Numbered from the stretch's first letter, positions 1 to 12,298 are shown. The stretch is 64,000 nucleotides of DNA from Shinisaurus crocodilurus (GCA_021292165.1 CM037878.1:192881118-192945117), one strand, 5' to 3'. Program-made: numbers and translations. The notes: generated from the letters alone by a model not told the origin.

Positions 1-857
1 GTCTTCTTTCAATAGTATAAGAAAAAGCCTTTCATTTCTACCCTCCCTTACACGTCGGAAAGATTAAATTATAGCATTTTACTTTTATATTGCTACTTAT
101 TCACAGCCAGTAATTTCCTTCTTCTTCTTTTTTTCATTCATGCATTTGGGGCAAAAATTACCTTCCTACTACGTGTTTGACTTCCACCGGTTTTTGTGTG
201 TGTGTTTTTAAAAAAAATTGTATTGGATTATCAACGTGGGAGAAGTGCTTGCTATTTCACATTGTATTATATCTGTATTGTGATAATACATAATAAATGG
301 GGCTATCAACTGATTAAAGGATTTTAGTTGATTAATCTTCTGATTAATTGCATTCATTTCATTTTGCACATGGCCCCAGTATAAGTACCTTTTTCAGATG
401 CTTACAATTTAATCAACAAAACCAAAATAGCCTTTTGAAATGGGAACATGTATTTTTAGTTTGCAGCATCACCAATCAACACATGCAGTGCTTGCCAGTC
501 AAGATCAAAAGTTTAGGGAAAATAGTAGTTTCAGGCCAGCTTTTGTATGAAAAATAATACAAAGCTCCAGGGTAAAATATATAAAAGCAGAAACCCAGGC
601 AAGGTACATCAGCATTTTTAATTAATAGCATCCCTCCCCTTGAACGCTGCTAATATCATCACCTAACAGTCTTTTACAGCTACAGTGGTGGCCCTGTAAG
701 CAGCAGCAGGAAAAGTTTGATAAACTAATTTAGTCTCAGTTACTTGCTTGTATGACACAAGGTGGACAAGCAGCCTCTTCACCTGATTGATAGGTATATG
801 TTTGATAAGCATGAGACATAGGAAAACTCATCTCAAACCCAAGCCTGTTGACCTATT
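1..857. other. No recognisable feature; AT-rich sequence
   Basis: I see no gene, SINE or LINE here. The stretch is AT-rich with short T and GT runs near 120-210. The small ORF at 348-557 has no recognisable motif and is probably chance. Confidence 0.5.
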
Positions 858-930
858 TCATTTATTTATTTGCTTAATATATTTCTACCCCACCTTTTAA
901 GAGGCTTGCAATAAGTATGGTTAAACAAAA
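858..930 (-). repeat. Degraded LINE 3'-tail remnant
   Basis: A TTTATTTATTTG run followed by TACCCCACC and a decayed 'rule-line' tail resembles the reverse complement of L2-like LINE or SINE 3' ends seen elsewhere in the window (33.2 kb, 60.25 kb). Only the tail is left, so the subfamily cannot be named. Confidence 0.45.
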
Positions 931-2259
931 GAATAGACTACTAACAGCATAATCAAATTCAATGGTTAAGTGTGGCACACTTCCATCAAACATAGATATT
1001 GTTTTAATTGTTCAGTTATTTTAATGAATTAGCATGAGTTTTCATCGGTTACAACCCACTTCATCAGATGCTGTAAGTGGAACTGGAGGTTTTCAGTCTG
1101 TAAAGACAGTTAAACAGGTAGATCTGCAGCAAGCATTCCATTCTTTTAAAGCAACAGTTACAAACCACAAGGTGCAGCACTAGGACACTTTAGATTTGTG
1201 AATAGAAACCATAGTCCCTATTGAATCCCTGATTAACACAATCAACATTCTTTATCATCTCTTGTTCTGCAATCTAGCATTCCAAGCATGTTCTTGATTT
1301 CAATTTCTTTAGAACTGCTACATTTAACCCTTGAATCTGTTAACAGAAGGCTAATATGATTATACTATAATATTATTAACATAAGCAATGCATCAGATAA
1401 ATATATACAGGGAGCTAACAACAAAAATAATCAATTAAACATTGGGAAAAAAATAAAAATAAAAATATTTAGGGTCTATTTGAATGTCTGCAAGAGAGAG
1501 AGCCAACATGAAATTCTCATCGGAAGTAGTTTATTCCTCAAGAGTGGAACTACCACTGAAAAAGCCCTGTTCATGGGTACCACCAACTTGATTGACATTA
1601 GTGGTAGGCCTGGGAGCAGGGCCTCTGAGGCCAATCTTAGGAACCAGGCAGGTCCTTCAAATAACTGGGTCCCAACCATTCAGAGCTCTTTTATGTTCTG
1701 TGGGCGTTATCCCCTTTTATTGGGCTCCAATCCTGCAGGAAGCTCTAGCTGTGGTCTGGTGTCTAACACAGATATAAACAGTCTGACTCCAACAACAAAC
1801 CAACAAAAGCTAATGGAGTTGTCAATGAGCCCCAGCTCCCCACAGACCAATGCTGATGGAAATCACTAGCAGAAGGAAATGCAGCTACCAGTAGCTCACA
1901 TGCCAATCACAGAAGGCCCACTATAGCAAGACTTAATGCTTGGCACACACAGCCCCTATAATGTCTATTCTTTGCTGACAGAAGGCCTGGCCACCTATCC
2001 ATAGAAAGAAAAGTGGCATACTTTTTGCATTGCACTTCACAAGATGTAAATGTTTAGTTTCTTTAAACACCTACTTGTACACATTCTCATCCCTTCAAAC
2101 CCAACCTAGCAAGTAAGAGACTAGATTTATAAAAGTTGACCCTTGCCTTGTCTAAACCCAGTCTGTGACCAGCATTAGAGTCTGCGGACTTTATACAACT
2201 GCAAAGATGAAGTGGAAGGCATTGCTTTAAGGGACGTATGAGAATTTCACTTTGGTTCT
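931..2259. other. No recognisable feature
   Basis: Unique-looking sequence. A 129-aa open frame at 1480-1869 has no domain, no signal peptide and ordinary composition, and is most likely chance. No repeat family could be recognised. Confidence 0.45.
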
Positions 2260-2597
2260 CAAATAATCAGAACTTGCTTTGTTTCCAACCCTGAATGGGA
2301 ACGCATTTTTCAGAAAAAGCTTGCGCATTCCCAAACTTGTGATCATGTTTGAAAAATTCTTATTTTAAAAAAACAAACAACAACAACAAAAAACACTTTA
2401 ACATGCACTTTTTTAAAAAGGACACTTTCACTTTTTAGACAATGGGGGAAAGTGTGTACTTTTGAAAAATGTGCACAGAAATGCACACCTGCCTCATTCG
2501 AATGAAAAGAAAAACAGGCTGCAAATGAAAATGGGGGTGTGGTGAACTGAACTTCGAGGTGGACTTGGGAGAATCTTGGTGAGCTCAAGCATCCCTA
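2260..2597. mobile_element. hAT-like non-autonomous element ending CATCCCTA
   Basis: The right end is CATCCCTA (2590-2597), the complement of the TAGGGATG left end found in related copies at 6794, 12299 and 18738. The interior has 'aaaatgtgcacagaaatgc' and a 'gtgaactgaacttcgag' block shared with copies at 6.8, 23.5 and 25.5-28.7 kb. The left end is not sharply defined. It carries no transposase, so any movement would need a transposase in trans. The hAT assignment rests on the termini and on the 8-9 bp duplications seen at sister copies. Confidence 0.6.
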
Positions 2598-3361
2598 GTC
2601 CCATACTTAATACAGAACCATTTCATTTTTCCTGAATGGGTATGGACATATGCCCTGATTTTTGCAACTTGAGAAATTTTGCATGCCCCACTCCTTTATG
2701 GTTTGTTTGTTTGTTTTTCCCCTAGCCAAGGACACTTAAAATATCTCTGAGGTTAGGTGTACAAGCCTGGACATGCATAGAGACTGTAAGAGTATCTCAC
2801 ATTGATCTCCCTATCTAACTATCACATTGTTGGGTCTGTCTGTTATATAGTCAAATAAAGAAATGGGTTATGACAGGAGCCAACAATGACATGTTTGTAG
2901 GCACATGTTCACTATTGTTTTTTCTGCTGATTCTTGGCTCCATCTTCTTATACCAGCAGTGATGGTGTGATAAACTTTAGACCTAATTTTAAGTCCTGAA
3001 TGGACACACAGAACTAACACCAACATGAATCAATGTGTGTGGCGTATATCTTCTTCTGTTACAGTAGTCAAAAGTATGGGTTTTTTTGTCGTCGTATGTG
3101 AAACCTACTGCATCCCTGATTTGTACTGTCACTTTAATAGCAAACACGATCGAATTATTTTCAACATTTTATTCAAATATATTTGGAAAATGACCCATCC
3201 CAATAGCAAGGTTGATATCCTGGAAAATGTTGGTAAAATATACATTGCAAGCCTTCACAATTATTTCATGATATACCTGAGAGGTGAGAAATATCTACTC
3301 TATATTATTTATAGATACATATGCTAAGATATTATCATTAGGGGAATTAAGGATGAATTAC
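2598..3361. other. No recognisable feature
   Basis: I see only AT-rich sequence and short chance ORFs (for example 3025-3327). No terminal repeats or retroelement motifs were identified. Confidence 0.4.
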
Positions 3362-3608
3362 TGGGATTTTATTTTATTTATTTATTATATTTATACCCCG
3401 CCTTTTTTCCTGCAAGGAACCCAAGGCGGCTTACATAGTCCTCCTCCTCTCCATTTTATCCTCACAACAACCCTGTGAGGTAGGTTAGGCTGAGAGTCAG
3501 TGACTGACCCAAAGTCACCCGGTGAGTTTCATGGCCGAGCGGGGACTAGAACCTGGATCTCCCAAGTCCCAGTCCAACACTCTCACCACTACGCCACACT
3601 GGCTCTCT
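3362..3608 (-). mobile_element. tRNA-derived MIR-like SINE, near full length
   Basis: Read on the minus strand, it starts with a tRNA-like head: an A-box-like 'tggcgtagtggtgagagtg' and a B-box-like 'ggttctagtcccc', the two internal RNA polymerase III promoter boxes. The core contains the MIR-like blocks 'gactttgggtcagtcact' and 'cctcacagggttgttgtgag'. The 3' end has the 'gcggggtataaata' plus AATAAA-type tail shared with L2-like LINEs in this window. Other minus-strand copies lie at 35650, 40020, 53975 and 60590. It is a retroposon, not a functional tRNA gene, because no tRNA cloverleaf is present. Confidence 0.8.
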
Positions 3609-3830
3609 GGGATGAGGGTGGGGAGGGTGGGGAGAGATTAGTCAGAATCCAATCCACAAGGTCAGACTTTTAAAATTTTTGTATTGATGACAAAAAATAT
3701 TTTAAATTTACTTTGATTAGTGTATTTTATTTAAGTCATGGAAATCATAATATCCACTAACATAATGTCTTAAAATCAACTGCCAATTATTTTATGTGTT
3801 TGCCAATTTTTGGTATTTTAAGACTCACAC
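3609..3830. other. No recognisable feature
   Basis: Short AT-rich spacer between the SINE and a palindromic repeat. A G-rich run (3612-3640) is the only notable composition. Confidence 0.4.
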
Positions 3831-4030
3831 TAGCCCTATCTAGACATTCTATTTTTGAATTTTCCAGGGTTCTACAACTTGCAAGTTGTAGAATGGATAC
3901 AAAAGGCTCCCCACTGCAGAAATTATCCCTCAAGATGTGGAGAGAGGATGGAGGGGGTAGAGTTAGTATTATCATTGCCCCCTGTGCTGAATATTTGTTG
4001 AATTCAGAAATAAAATGTCTGAACAGATAT
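3831..4030. repeat. Palindrome-containing MITE-like repeat
   Basis: The block contains a perfect 24-bp palindrome at 3870-3893 (TTCTACAACTTG and its exact reverse complement, with no loop). It is followed by 'atggatacaaaaggctcc' and a G-rich segment. Related sequence lies at about 54530-54720, one part in the opposite orientation, which fits a foldback-type element. Its superfamily is unknown. Confidence 0.45.
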
Positions 4031-5084
4031 ACTAGTGTAGCCTTAAATATGTGGGATTGCAAATGTGTGCTTGTATTTGCTAATGCTCAGAAGATCCTCA
4101 CAATCAATGAAGAAAGTATACCACAGACATTGATGTAACTTTATGTAATTCAAGGTTTTATGGTATTAAGTCCCCAAATACATTACAGCTGCCACTGAAA
4201 ATTCACCCAAAGTCATATTTGAACCAAATTTTGGAGGGTCCTCCTCAGGTGAAACATCTGAAGAATTTTGCCAAAAGAAGCTTATAAATGTAGTAAAAAT
4301 TGTAGGGAGTGGAAATGTTCTGCACCTGAGAGAATCACTAGATTTTTCACTGCTTTTTTCGCATGGCAAACCTAAAATTGAATTTAGAAGCTTGTCATCA
4401 GACTAAACATCTGAGAAATTTGGAAAGAAGCCAAAGCAGTTTAAATACAATTGGCAACATTTCTCTAGAAGGTTTTACATATTCCTAAATTTTATATTAG
4501 AATCTGTGATATGCGAGTAAGAATCAATAAATCCAAGGTGTCCTGTGACTTTCCTGAAGGAGTTACCTGTGTCAGGTTGACAAATTAATGAAAACTCCTT
4601 AGGATCTTTCCTCGGTTCTGGTGTGTAGTACATTACACAGCTTCACTACACTGTTAACTGAAGTAGGAACTCATTTTGTAACAAATAAAATAATAATGAT
4701 GAATGGGACCCTTTCATTTCATTCATCATGAAACAAACACAATGGGAGAAATAAGTACCAAATGAGCAGCTATACATTAATTGCCCCTATGTGTCTCATT
4801 TATTTAATTCATTCTCGTTAGGGGGATTGAGAGAAATTGAGTAGGGTCATTCACACAGGTGAACATGCACCAGACATTGGGGAGGGAGGGAGAGATCGAG
4901 TCCCCTCAAATGTTCTGTCAATCATCTTTTTTGCCTCTTAATTCTCACACACCTTTGGAATACGATGCAGTGAATTGTGTGGAGTTTGATACTGACATTA
5001 AATATTCTGATCTCCAAATTTGTCTGAACCTTGATATTGGTAATTTAATTTTTTCCCAGTCATATTTAATATGATTTAATAACA
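4031..5084. other. No recognisable feature
   Basis: AT-rich sequence with no terminal repeats, LINE motif or convincing coding potential. The 71-aa ORF at 4859-5074 has no recognisable motif. Confidence 0.4.
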
Positions 5085-5285
5085 CAAGGTAGTATCCAGT
5101 GGTGTCCCAGTGCTAGCACTAATGACATTATGCTACCATATGCTACCAGTGCTTCTGCAATGTAAGTAGTACAGTGAGGGAAAGTGCCAAATGTTGCAAG
5201 CAAACTGCCACTTTCCCCCATTGTGCTAGTTACATTGTGCAAGCATTGGGTTTAAGCTAGCCCAATGTCAACCCTTCCCCCCTTT
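5085..5285. repeat. Copy of a 'gtgctagc...ttgtgcaag' repeat family
   Basis: The motifs 'agtatccagtggtgtccc', 'gtgctagc' and 'ttgtgcaagc' recur at 19320-19570, 34340-34440 and 38670-38920. This indicates a dispersed repeat whose superfamily I cannot name. Edges are approximate. Confidence 0.45.
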
Positions 5286-6793
5286 AAATTTGTTGTATCA
5301 GTAACTACACTTATATTTGATATCTGAAAAAATCCTATTCACGCATAATTAATAACTGGTGCACTAATTATTGATCAACCATATGATATGTTAGTGTGAC
5401 ACACTATAAATACTTGGCTAAATGATTAATGGCTTTCAAAGGTTCATAAATTTCTTGATTACATTGTTCCCTGTTGTTTACTGTCATTTACTTATTCATT
5501 TATTTATTGATTTTGTTTCAGCCATAGGTTACTCTTCAGGGATTGGAATTAATAGCTTTGTAAGAGTCCATTCTAGCATATATTGAATTAGTTAAACCAA
5601 CATATTTCCTCACCTGCTAATCAGTGATATAAAATCTTCAATTTGAACATATACATACAAATGTGATCGTCAAGTTATACCTTAGAAAAATCAGCACGTA
5701 GCAGAGCAAGCAATTTCTGAGTAAGCATGACAAATTTAGTGCACTGTCCACTCAGGAATAGTCCTTCTCAAGCACCTTTTAAATAAAGAGAAATCATCCA
5801 TGGGAGGAGATGGGCACTGGGTTCAACATACATAGGGATCACTCTCCTCCAGCATGTATGGATCATAGTGCATCAGCCATTTTAGAGAGGAGTTTAGTGC
5901 ATGCAATTCACCCATCCTCAGGTCCCTGCAAATTACTATTACTCCCTAATGGGAGTATCCTACATGATTGTAAACTTCCCCAAGAGTATTTGCCAGTTGG
6001 GCATGATATGAATTTAATACATAAATAAATACATAAATATATCCATTGGGATGGGAGGAAAAAAATGAGTCATTCCCTTAGTTTCCAAAATCTGATATGA
6101 AAAGCAAACAAATAACATATCTCTGGAATCTCTAGGTGGAATTGTGTTTTCAGCTCCATTTTTTCCTGGCCCCAAACAACAGACAATGTTTGCTATTTAA
6201 AAAATCTGCTTTTCCATTAAAACAAATTGGCTGGATTCTTTTATTCCGTATTTCCTCAAATACTGTTCATTTCAGCAGAATGCTTCACTGACACTTCACA
6301 TTATCAAGTAAGTGAACACTTACCCATTGTTCAGAGACAACTGCAGAATCCATGACATAGACGACCATCGTCGCCCATATGAAAAGTCAATGGCGAGGGA
6401 GAGTCATCATGGCTAAAGCTGCTGCTGCTGCTGCTATTACTCCATCATGACTCATGATTTCTGTAAGCAAGAAGCCAACATTGATTGACTGAACACCTAA
6501 CCTAATGTATCAAGGCTACAATATTCAGTATAGAATGTAAACACTGAGATGAACGTGCACAATATACTATATCCCTGGCAATAGAACTAGTAAGATTCTT
6601 GAGTGGCGAGTTGATTTCCAGGAGATATTGTTTTATTCTAGAATGACATATTGTGACTGAATCCTGTAGGTTTACCCATCTCTTCCTTTACATGTCCTTT
6701 ACACTGCAGAATAAAATTCAAAATGACCTCTATTGAATGGAAAACTGGATGTTACATAAGATGCCCCCTCCATCAAGGGGAATATGTCATTCC
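5286..6793. other. No gene; one short CTG/GCT microsatellite
   Basis: Mostly AT-rich sequence with no recognisable element. A (GCT)n run lies at about 6416-6435. It is not inside a convincing ORF. Confidence 0.4.
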
Positions 6794-7070
6794 TAGGGAT
6801 GTATGAGAAGTTTGTTTCAGTTCACGAATCACTCAAAAATGCCTCATTTGCAACCCCAAACATGAACAGGAGAGCATGTTCTCCAAAAATATTCTCAAGT
6901 TCCCAAACTTGCATTTATGTTCACTTGAAAAATGCATAACTTTAAAAAAATGCACAACTTTCCCCATCTGAACTAAGAGAAAACAGGTCACAAACAGGAA
7001 TGGGAGTGAGCTGAACCGAGCTTTGAAGTAAAGTTTGGAGAATTTCAGTATGAAATTGGTAGGAACCAGA
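6794..7070. mobile_element. hAT-like non-autonomous element starting TAGGGATG
   Basis: The left end TAGGGATG (6794-6801) matches the termini of related copies. The interior 'cagttcacgaatc' and 'acaggaatgggagtgagctgaac' blocks are shared with the copies at 2.3, 23.5 and 25.5 kb. The right CATCCCTA end is missing or decayed, so the end is approximate. Confidence 0.55.
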
Positions 7071-7328
7071 TCTTGAGCAGGGATCAGCTTGGGTCAGCTT
7101 TCTCAGGAATCAAGGTGGTACGAGATCAGCACCATGGAAAGTTCCAAAGGGGCTGGAAGCCAGATAGGATTGTTTCTATGTTGCTCCCACAAAGATCAGA
7201 GCAAGACTGAGGCTTAAATAGGAAGTTACTGGCCCCTAGGCTGCTTAGTTCTGCCTCTACCACTACTGAGGCTGCGACCCTTAAAGAGACTGGTCTGTTT
7301 TAGCAGCCTCAGGCTGTCGTGACATGGG

Positions 7329-7610
7329 TAGAGATGTAACCATTCGCCTCACGCGGGTGTAGCGGGCCGAAATCGGCCCTGCTCGTGCGGGCCTACCTTG
7401 ATCTAGCAGCGGCTTGGGTTGCCTCTCCGCGGAGAGCTGCCTGCACCGCCCATGCCGGTCCCGTCGCGTCACTTCTGGCGCGACGGAAGTGACACGTCGG
7501 GACCAGCATGCTAGTCGGCGGCAGTTCAAGCGGCTGCTCGGAAGAATGAGGCGGGGGGGCGCCGCTGCGGAGAATCGCGGCGGCGGAGAGGTGAGCCCCC
7601 CCCAGGCACA
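7329..7610. mobile_element. GC-rich TAGAGATG-ended element with ETS-like hairpin
   Basis: A sharply GC-rich island in AT-rich surroundings. The left end is TAGAGATG (7329), one base from the hAT-like TAGGGATG terminus. A hairpin at about 7459-7505 pairs GTCCCGTCGCGTCACTTC with its near-complement. The same hairpin appears in the copies at 33608-33662 and 52794-52844. The first 70 bp match the fragment at 30142-30215. The ORFs drawn through it (126, 75 and 162 aa) are low-complexity Arg/Ala/Pro readings of GC-rich DNA and are not genes. Confidence 0.6.
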
Positions 7611-9812
7611 TGAACACCACTGCATAGAAGTGGTTGTAGCATGCCAGTGTCCTAAGGGCAAAAGGGTTGTGGTCCAGGCATCCTGTAGGGGGCTACACTT
7701 TACATGGTTTCATAAAGTATGTGTTCATCAATCCACAGAACTATATGTGTGCTCATTCAATCCAGGTACAGCTGTACTCATGATCTATACCTGTCATAGG
7801 TCAACACCCCAAACCATCCTCCTTAGAGGATTCCAACCCCTCAGCCTCAGTAGAGTCTCCAGAGTCAGTAGGAGAAGACTCAGCCATGGAAATGCATTGT
7901 GAGATTTCTATATCCCCAGAATCCAGTTCTCCAGAGGAACTCTAGGGGGTGTGTGACTCTCCTGCATCCAGAGGAGGCTCCATTACCATCCTCAGATTCT
8001 GAGGACTCGGGCCATGAAGACACTGGCATGCCACAACCACTTCCATGGAGGAGTTGCCATGGAGATTCTGAGGATGATTGTTGTTGTTGTTGTTAGGCAA
8101 TTCTGAAGGAGATTGGAACATTTGAGAGGAAATGGATTTGAAGACCATGGGGAAGTAAATAAAAAGCACCCAAGTAGAGAAGACAGTGGAAGACTCCAGC
8201 CAAATACCCTCATACTGCAATCATCCAGTAGTAGCTTTGAGGCTAGAGGGTGACAGCCTGCTGTCTACAGCTGCATTCCAGCCTAGGGCTGGGTAGCAGC
8301 AGAGAGGCCTGAGATGAGAGACCCTAATTGCTCACTAGTAGATAACTAATTCATTGGACTCCATCCCCTCCTATTTGTGGGGGGTGAGGGTGGGGGTGAG
8401 TTGAGACTTGCCTTAAATTGTATAGCAATTGCTTCCTTCCCTCTTTCTCCCTCATGAAATAAATTCTTGTCAGCAAATATTTTTGACTTCCATTCACATT
8501 TATTTTATTCCATTTTCAAAGTTTCATCCAAGTGTTTTTGTTGGGTCAATTTTTTTAAAAAACATACTCAACTGGACTACTTACGGACGGTATATTTATA
8601 ATGGTTTAGGTAGAACTAGTAGCTTTTCTAGAGATCACAATCCTATGCAAGCCCTACTGAACACAGTAGGCTGCATTTCTGGGTAGATTGGCAGCAGTAC
8701 TGTTATGGTCAATTGCTTGAGTGTTTTAAAAAAGCAACCAATTTACTCAAGATCCAAAATTTCCTTATTCCTACTGTTTGTTAATCAAGAAGTTTGAATC
8801 TGCAACTGCACTGTAAGAGTTACAATATTATATCTCATATGTTTTTGTTTTGTTTTGCTTTTTGTTTTCCAGGTGAAGGAATACCCTTGAATGGACAAAG
8901 GATTAATGGACTGCCATTCAGAAAACCTTGAATTATATGTAAATATAGCCACAGTTACTCCCACCCTGGTAAAAAAAATTGTCTAAAGGCTTTCATCAAT
9001 GAGTGCATTTTAAGAAAGTGGTTACCAACCATGCAAATAATGTATCTCTTAAGAAGCCTGGGACACATGGGGTGGCTGCTAACTATGTAATTAAAGCAAC
9101 TCACATGGATGAAATTCCTTATGATTTTATTTATTTTTTTACTTGTGTGGGTGGGAGCAAAAACAGGAGAACTACACTGGTGAGTGAATATCTAAAGAGG
9201 GTTCAGGAATAGCATGCACAACTCTTATTAGGACCACAGATTAAAAGGGAGGAAGATCAGCAAGGATAACATCAAAAACATTACAGATATTTTCACAGCT
9301 GCAGTCCATCTCATGGCCTCAGGCTCAGCTACATCTTTATCTCCTCTGTATTGGGTTCTACTAGTTATAGCTACTCCATGAATGAAATTTGGTTTTTGCT
9401 TGAATTCAGTAGCAAGTTACCCACTACTTAACCTGAAAATAATTGGTTAATGTAGACTTCTTAAGTACAGAGCAATAACAGCTACTGAAGATGTGTAACC
9501 ATGACACTTTTTTATTATTGGAGAGGACAGTATACAACGTAGAAAATAAATTAATATTTATTTTGGAAAGTAAATGACTTGGGAGGGGAAAATATCTGGA
9601 ATGAAATTAAAAACTGAAGCCTGATATGGATGGTTCTTGCCTTGCTGACTCAGAAAATAATAGTACATTTATTTCAGGCTACTCAACTTGTGACTGAATG
9701 AGGCAAACTCAGCCCACCTGCTATGTATTGCAGTCTTCCAGGTGCTTGGCAATTCCCTGGTACTGTCAGGCAAGCAGTTAAAAACAAAGATGCTTATTGA
9801 GGCTCCAGTAAG
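7611..9812. other. No recognisable gene
   Basis: The region includes a short GTTGTT run (8080-8095), a run of G residues (8378-8396) and AT-rich sequence. A short palindromic 'cctatgcaagccctactgaa' fragment at 8635-8690 resembles the small MITE at 16985-17095. No coding domain is recognisable. Confidence 0.4.
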
Positions 9813-10404
9813 TAGGGTGGCCACTTATGAATTGGTGAAAAAGAGGATAAAAGAGGATACCAATTTACATAAAAGTTGCATATAATTTATACATATAGAT
9901 ACAAATGTAAAAATAACTATTATAATTTAAATAGAAATACAGTACAGGCAGTCCCCAGGTTACCAACGAGTTCTGTTCTTAAGAATGTCTTTAAGTCGAA
10001 TCTGTATGTAAGTCAGAACAGCATAGCGTTCTATACATTAAAATCGGCATTTACGCAAATTGCGTAAATTACGCAAATTGCGTAATATACTACACTATGT
10101 ACTCTACATAAGTGACGAAGCACCGGGGAATCCAGAAGTCCATTCTTAAGTATGGGTTGTCTGTAAGTCGGATGTTCTTAACTCAGGGACTGCCTGTACA
10201 TCTCTACAATAGTGTGGATGACTGCGACCAAGTGACCTGTGTGCCTTGCTCAGTCTGCTGTCCAGGTGCTCTTGGTGGGCAACCTCAAGGCCCAGCTTGT
10301 CCTCCTGATGGTTCTTAATCTTTATACCATACTTGGACTCGACAGCCGTTCAAATAGAGGACAGTCCTTTGTAAAGAGCCACACATGGTGGCCCTACTAG
10401 TAGG
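9805..10404 (+). mobile_element. hAT-like element with TAGGGTGGCC ends and probable 8-bp TSD
   Basis: The element starts TAGGGTGGCCA (9813) and ends TGGCCCTA (10389-10396). The flanking octamers CCAGTAAG (9805-9812) and CTAGTAGG (10397-10404) match at 6 of 8 positions, both differences being transitions, which fits the 8-bp target duplication of hAT elements. Homologous copies lie on the minus strand at 32134-32471 and 23930-24150. It is non-autonomous and is interrupted by a TA-flanked MITE at 9945-10196. Confidence 0.7.
9945..10196 (+). mobile_element. 252-bp TA-flanked MITE (Tigger/mariner-like), copy 1
   Basis: Terminal inverted repeats CAGGCAGTCCCC and the complementary GGGACTGCCTG bound a 252-bp element. 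It is flanked by TA at 9943-9944 and 10197-10198. The interior has near-palindromic 'cgtaaattacgcaaattgcg' repeats. A second copy of exactly 252 bp lies at 59407-59658. TA duplications and such ends are typical of Tc1/mariner/pogo-derived MITEs. No transposase is encoded. The unoccupied site is visible in the host repeat copy at 32.3 kb. Confidence 0.85.
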
Positions 10405-11246
10405 CCACTATACAGGGTTGGTGGCCTGCATTTGGTAGGTGACATACTGTGCAGATATGACACAGCATTGTGAGATTAAAAAGAAAACAAAGCATGCTAC
10501 AAGTGGCTTTGTTAAAAGATCACTGAAGGACTAAAAGAAAGAAGAACATAGAATCCATCCTAAAATATAAATAAAAAATGAGATGTATTGTTATGGGTGA
10601 TATATGGAAGTTTAATTAGATGTAATCAGATGTAATGAACAGTGGAAATTAAGATTGAATATGAGGAAACAACTTAAAGAGTGAAATCTGTTAGAATGTG
10701 CAACAACTTCCCAAGGGAAATTAAAGAATGTGAAATGAATCATTTATGACCAACCTGGACAAAGCAAACAAGCTAGATAACAATGCTAACAAATAAAATG
10801 TTGTTGATAGAAATAAATTGATAATATGGTTCACGAAGCAATTCCTTGCTCTAATTCCAAAGTTGTTCTACTGCTTTAAAAAAGGTTAAAAGGTATTTCA
10901 CTTAAAAATTAGTAACGTTTACATACAGCACTTACATAACCCTATAATCAATACAGAACATCTATGCAGTAAGTAAGTATTATAAAAATGCCCATACTGC
11001 AAGTGAGGAATTGAGTATGGAACTGAGGGATTGAGACTGAGAAATATAGTAGCATACTGAAAGCCACCATGTTCATTGCAGGAATATATGCCAGAGAGTG
11101 CTGGGCGGGAGGGTGGATACACACTGCCAGACAGATTATCACTGCTGTCAACTCTTACATCAAAGCTCAGAGAGTGTGGGGGGAAGAATGAATCCAGAGC
11201 CCCATTCTACCTCCCTCTGTCCCTTCCCACCCCCACAGAAATAACC
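10405..11246. other. No recognisable feature
   Basis: AT-rich sequence. I recognise no repeat family. Short ORFs at 10919-11151 overlap on the same strand in different frames and look like chance. Confidence 0.4.
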
Positions 11247-11610
11247 AGTAAGGGCCAAGCTACATGTTACCTTTAACACATAGCAAGCAGTTACATCCAT
11301 TCATTTTTCCTACTTAGAAGTAAGTATTGGGGACCCACTCCAGATCAGGACCCTAGTATGGCAGTAGAGGGGCTTTAACCCTTTGACACCCCCCACTGTG
11401 ATCCCAATCCAGATCGGGGGCCCTACCCCTGCAATTTGTATAGAAAAGAGGCTCAATTGAAATGAATGGAGTCCCCCCCCCCCAGTGCAAATTGCAGGTC
11501 CTCTGAGCCTCTTCCAGATCCAGGCTCCTGACATGGAATGGGGCCCCCCATGCTTACTTTTTGGTAGGAAAAAAGATCTGACATAGTTGCTTGCATGCTA
11601 TGTGTCAAAG
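11247..11610. repeat. MITE-like repeat with 'ccagatc..ggggccct' core
   Basis: The segment has opposing 'acacatagcaagcagtta' and 'tagttgcttgcatgctatgtgt' blocks near its ends, giving an inverted-repeat layout. The core 'atccagatcgggggccct' recurs at 54820-54930. It appears to be a dispersed foldback or hAT-like MITE. No protein is encoded. Confidence 0.5.
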
Positions 11611-12029
11611 ACTAGAATCTTACAACCAGCAGTAAAAGCATAGCTTAAGGCTGTGTGTTACAATCGGTGTCCTGATAGTGAATTTGAGAACAAAGTTGTC
11701 TTTATCAAGATTAAAAATGCTAAATACAGCACAAAGAATTTTAAAATACAAAGATAAAAAGCCTCCGTTAATAATTTATAAAACTGTGCTCTAGTGATTA
11801 AAAATGCTCAATTAAATTCATATTTAATTATAAGAAGCAAATTATGATTTCTACATGAATGCAGTTGTTGCATATAGATTAAGAAAAGCACTATTCGTAT
11901 GCAGTTACATGGATGTAAGACCATGCAGGGGAAACCATTTGTGTCACATTTCTTATCTGCCCTTGGCCCTATCGTTTCTATTTTCCATCACTATCCCCTT
12001 TTTCAGCCTATTTTTCATATTCATCTGCT

Positions 12030-12033
<4 letters not shown>
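11611..12033. other. No recognisable feature
   Basis: AT-rich spacer with no repeat family or coding potential that I can recognise. Confidence 0.4.
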
Positions 12034-12065
<32 letters not shown>

Positions 12066-12102
12066 CTCTCTCTCTCTCTCTGCTCTCTCTCTTGCTCTTC
12101 AG
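12034..12102. repeat. (CT)n microsatellite
   Basis: Nearly pure CT repeats broken by a few TTG and TGCT interruptions. The leucine/serine-rich ORFs across it are translations of the repeat and not genes. Confidence 0.95.
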
Positions 12103-12298
12103 GCTTCTGTATACAGATTGTCCAAATTATAACTAAGACCTAGTTCTCAAAAACAACAGTTCAAGTAGTAAACTTATGTATCAACTCTTCCACTTCAAAC
12201 TGAAGGTGAGGGCTCACAAGATTTAATGCTCCCCCACAACAGCATTGTATGCCTCCGCATAGAAAACTAATATGTCAGGCTAAAACCCTTTGTCCTAT

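Noticed and set aside
1480..1869. 129-aa plus-strand ORF
   Set aside because: No motif, no flanking splice or repeat context, and composition like that of random frames in this region.
3362..3608. Functional tRNA gene in the SINE head
   Set aside because: A- and B-box-like sequences are present but there is no cloverleaf or acceptor stem pairing, and the rest is a MIR-like SINE body.
7281..7902. ORFs of 126, 75 and 162 aa in a GC-rich patch
   Set aside because: Same compositional artefact. The patch is the GC-rich TAGAGATG element.
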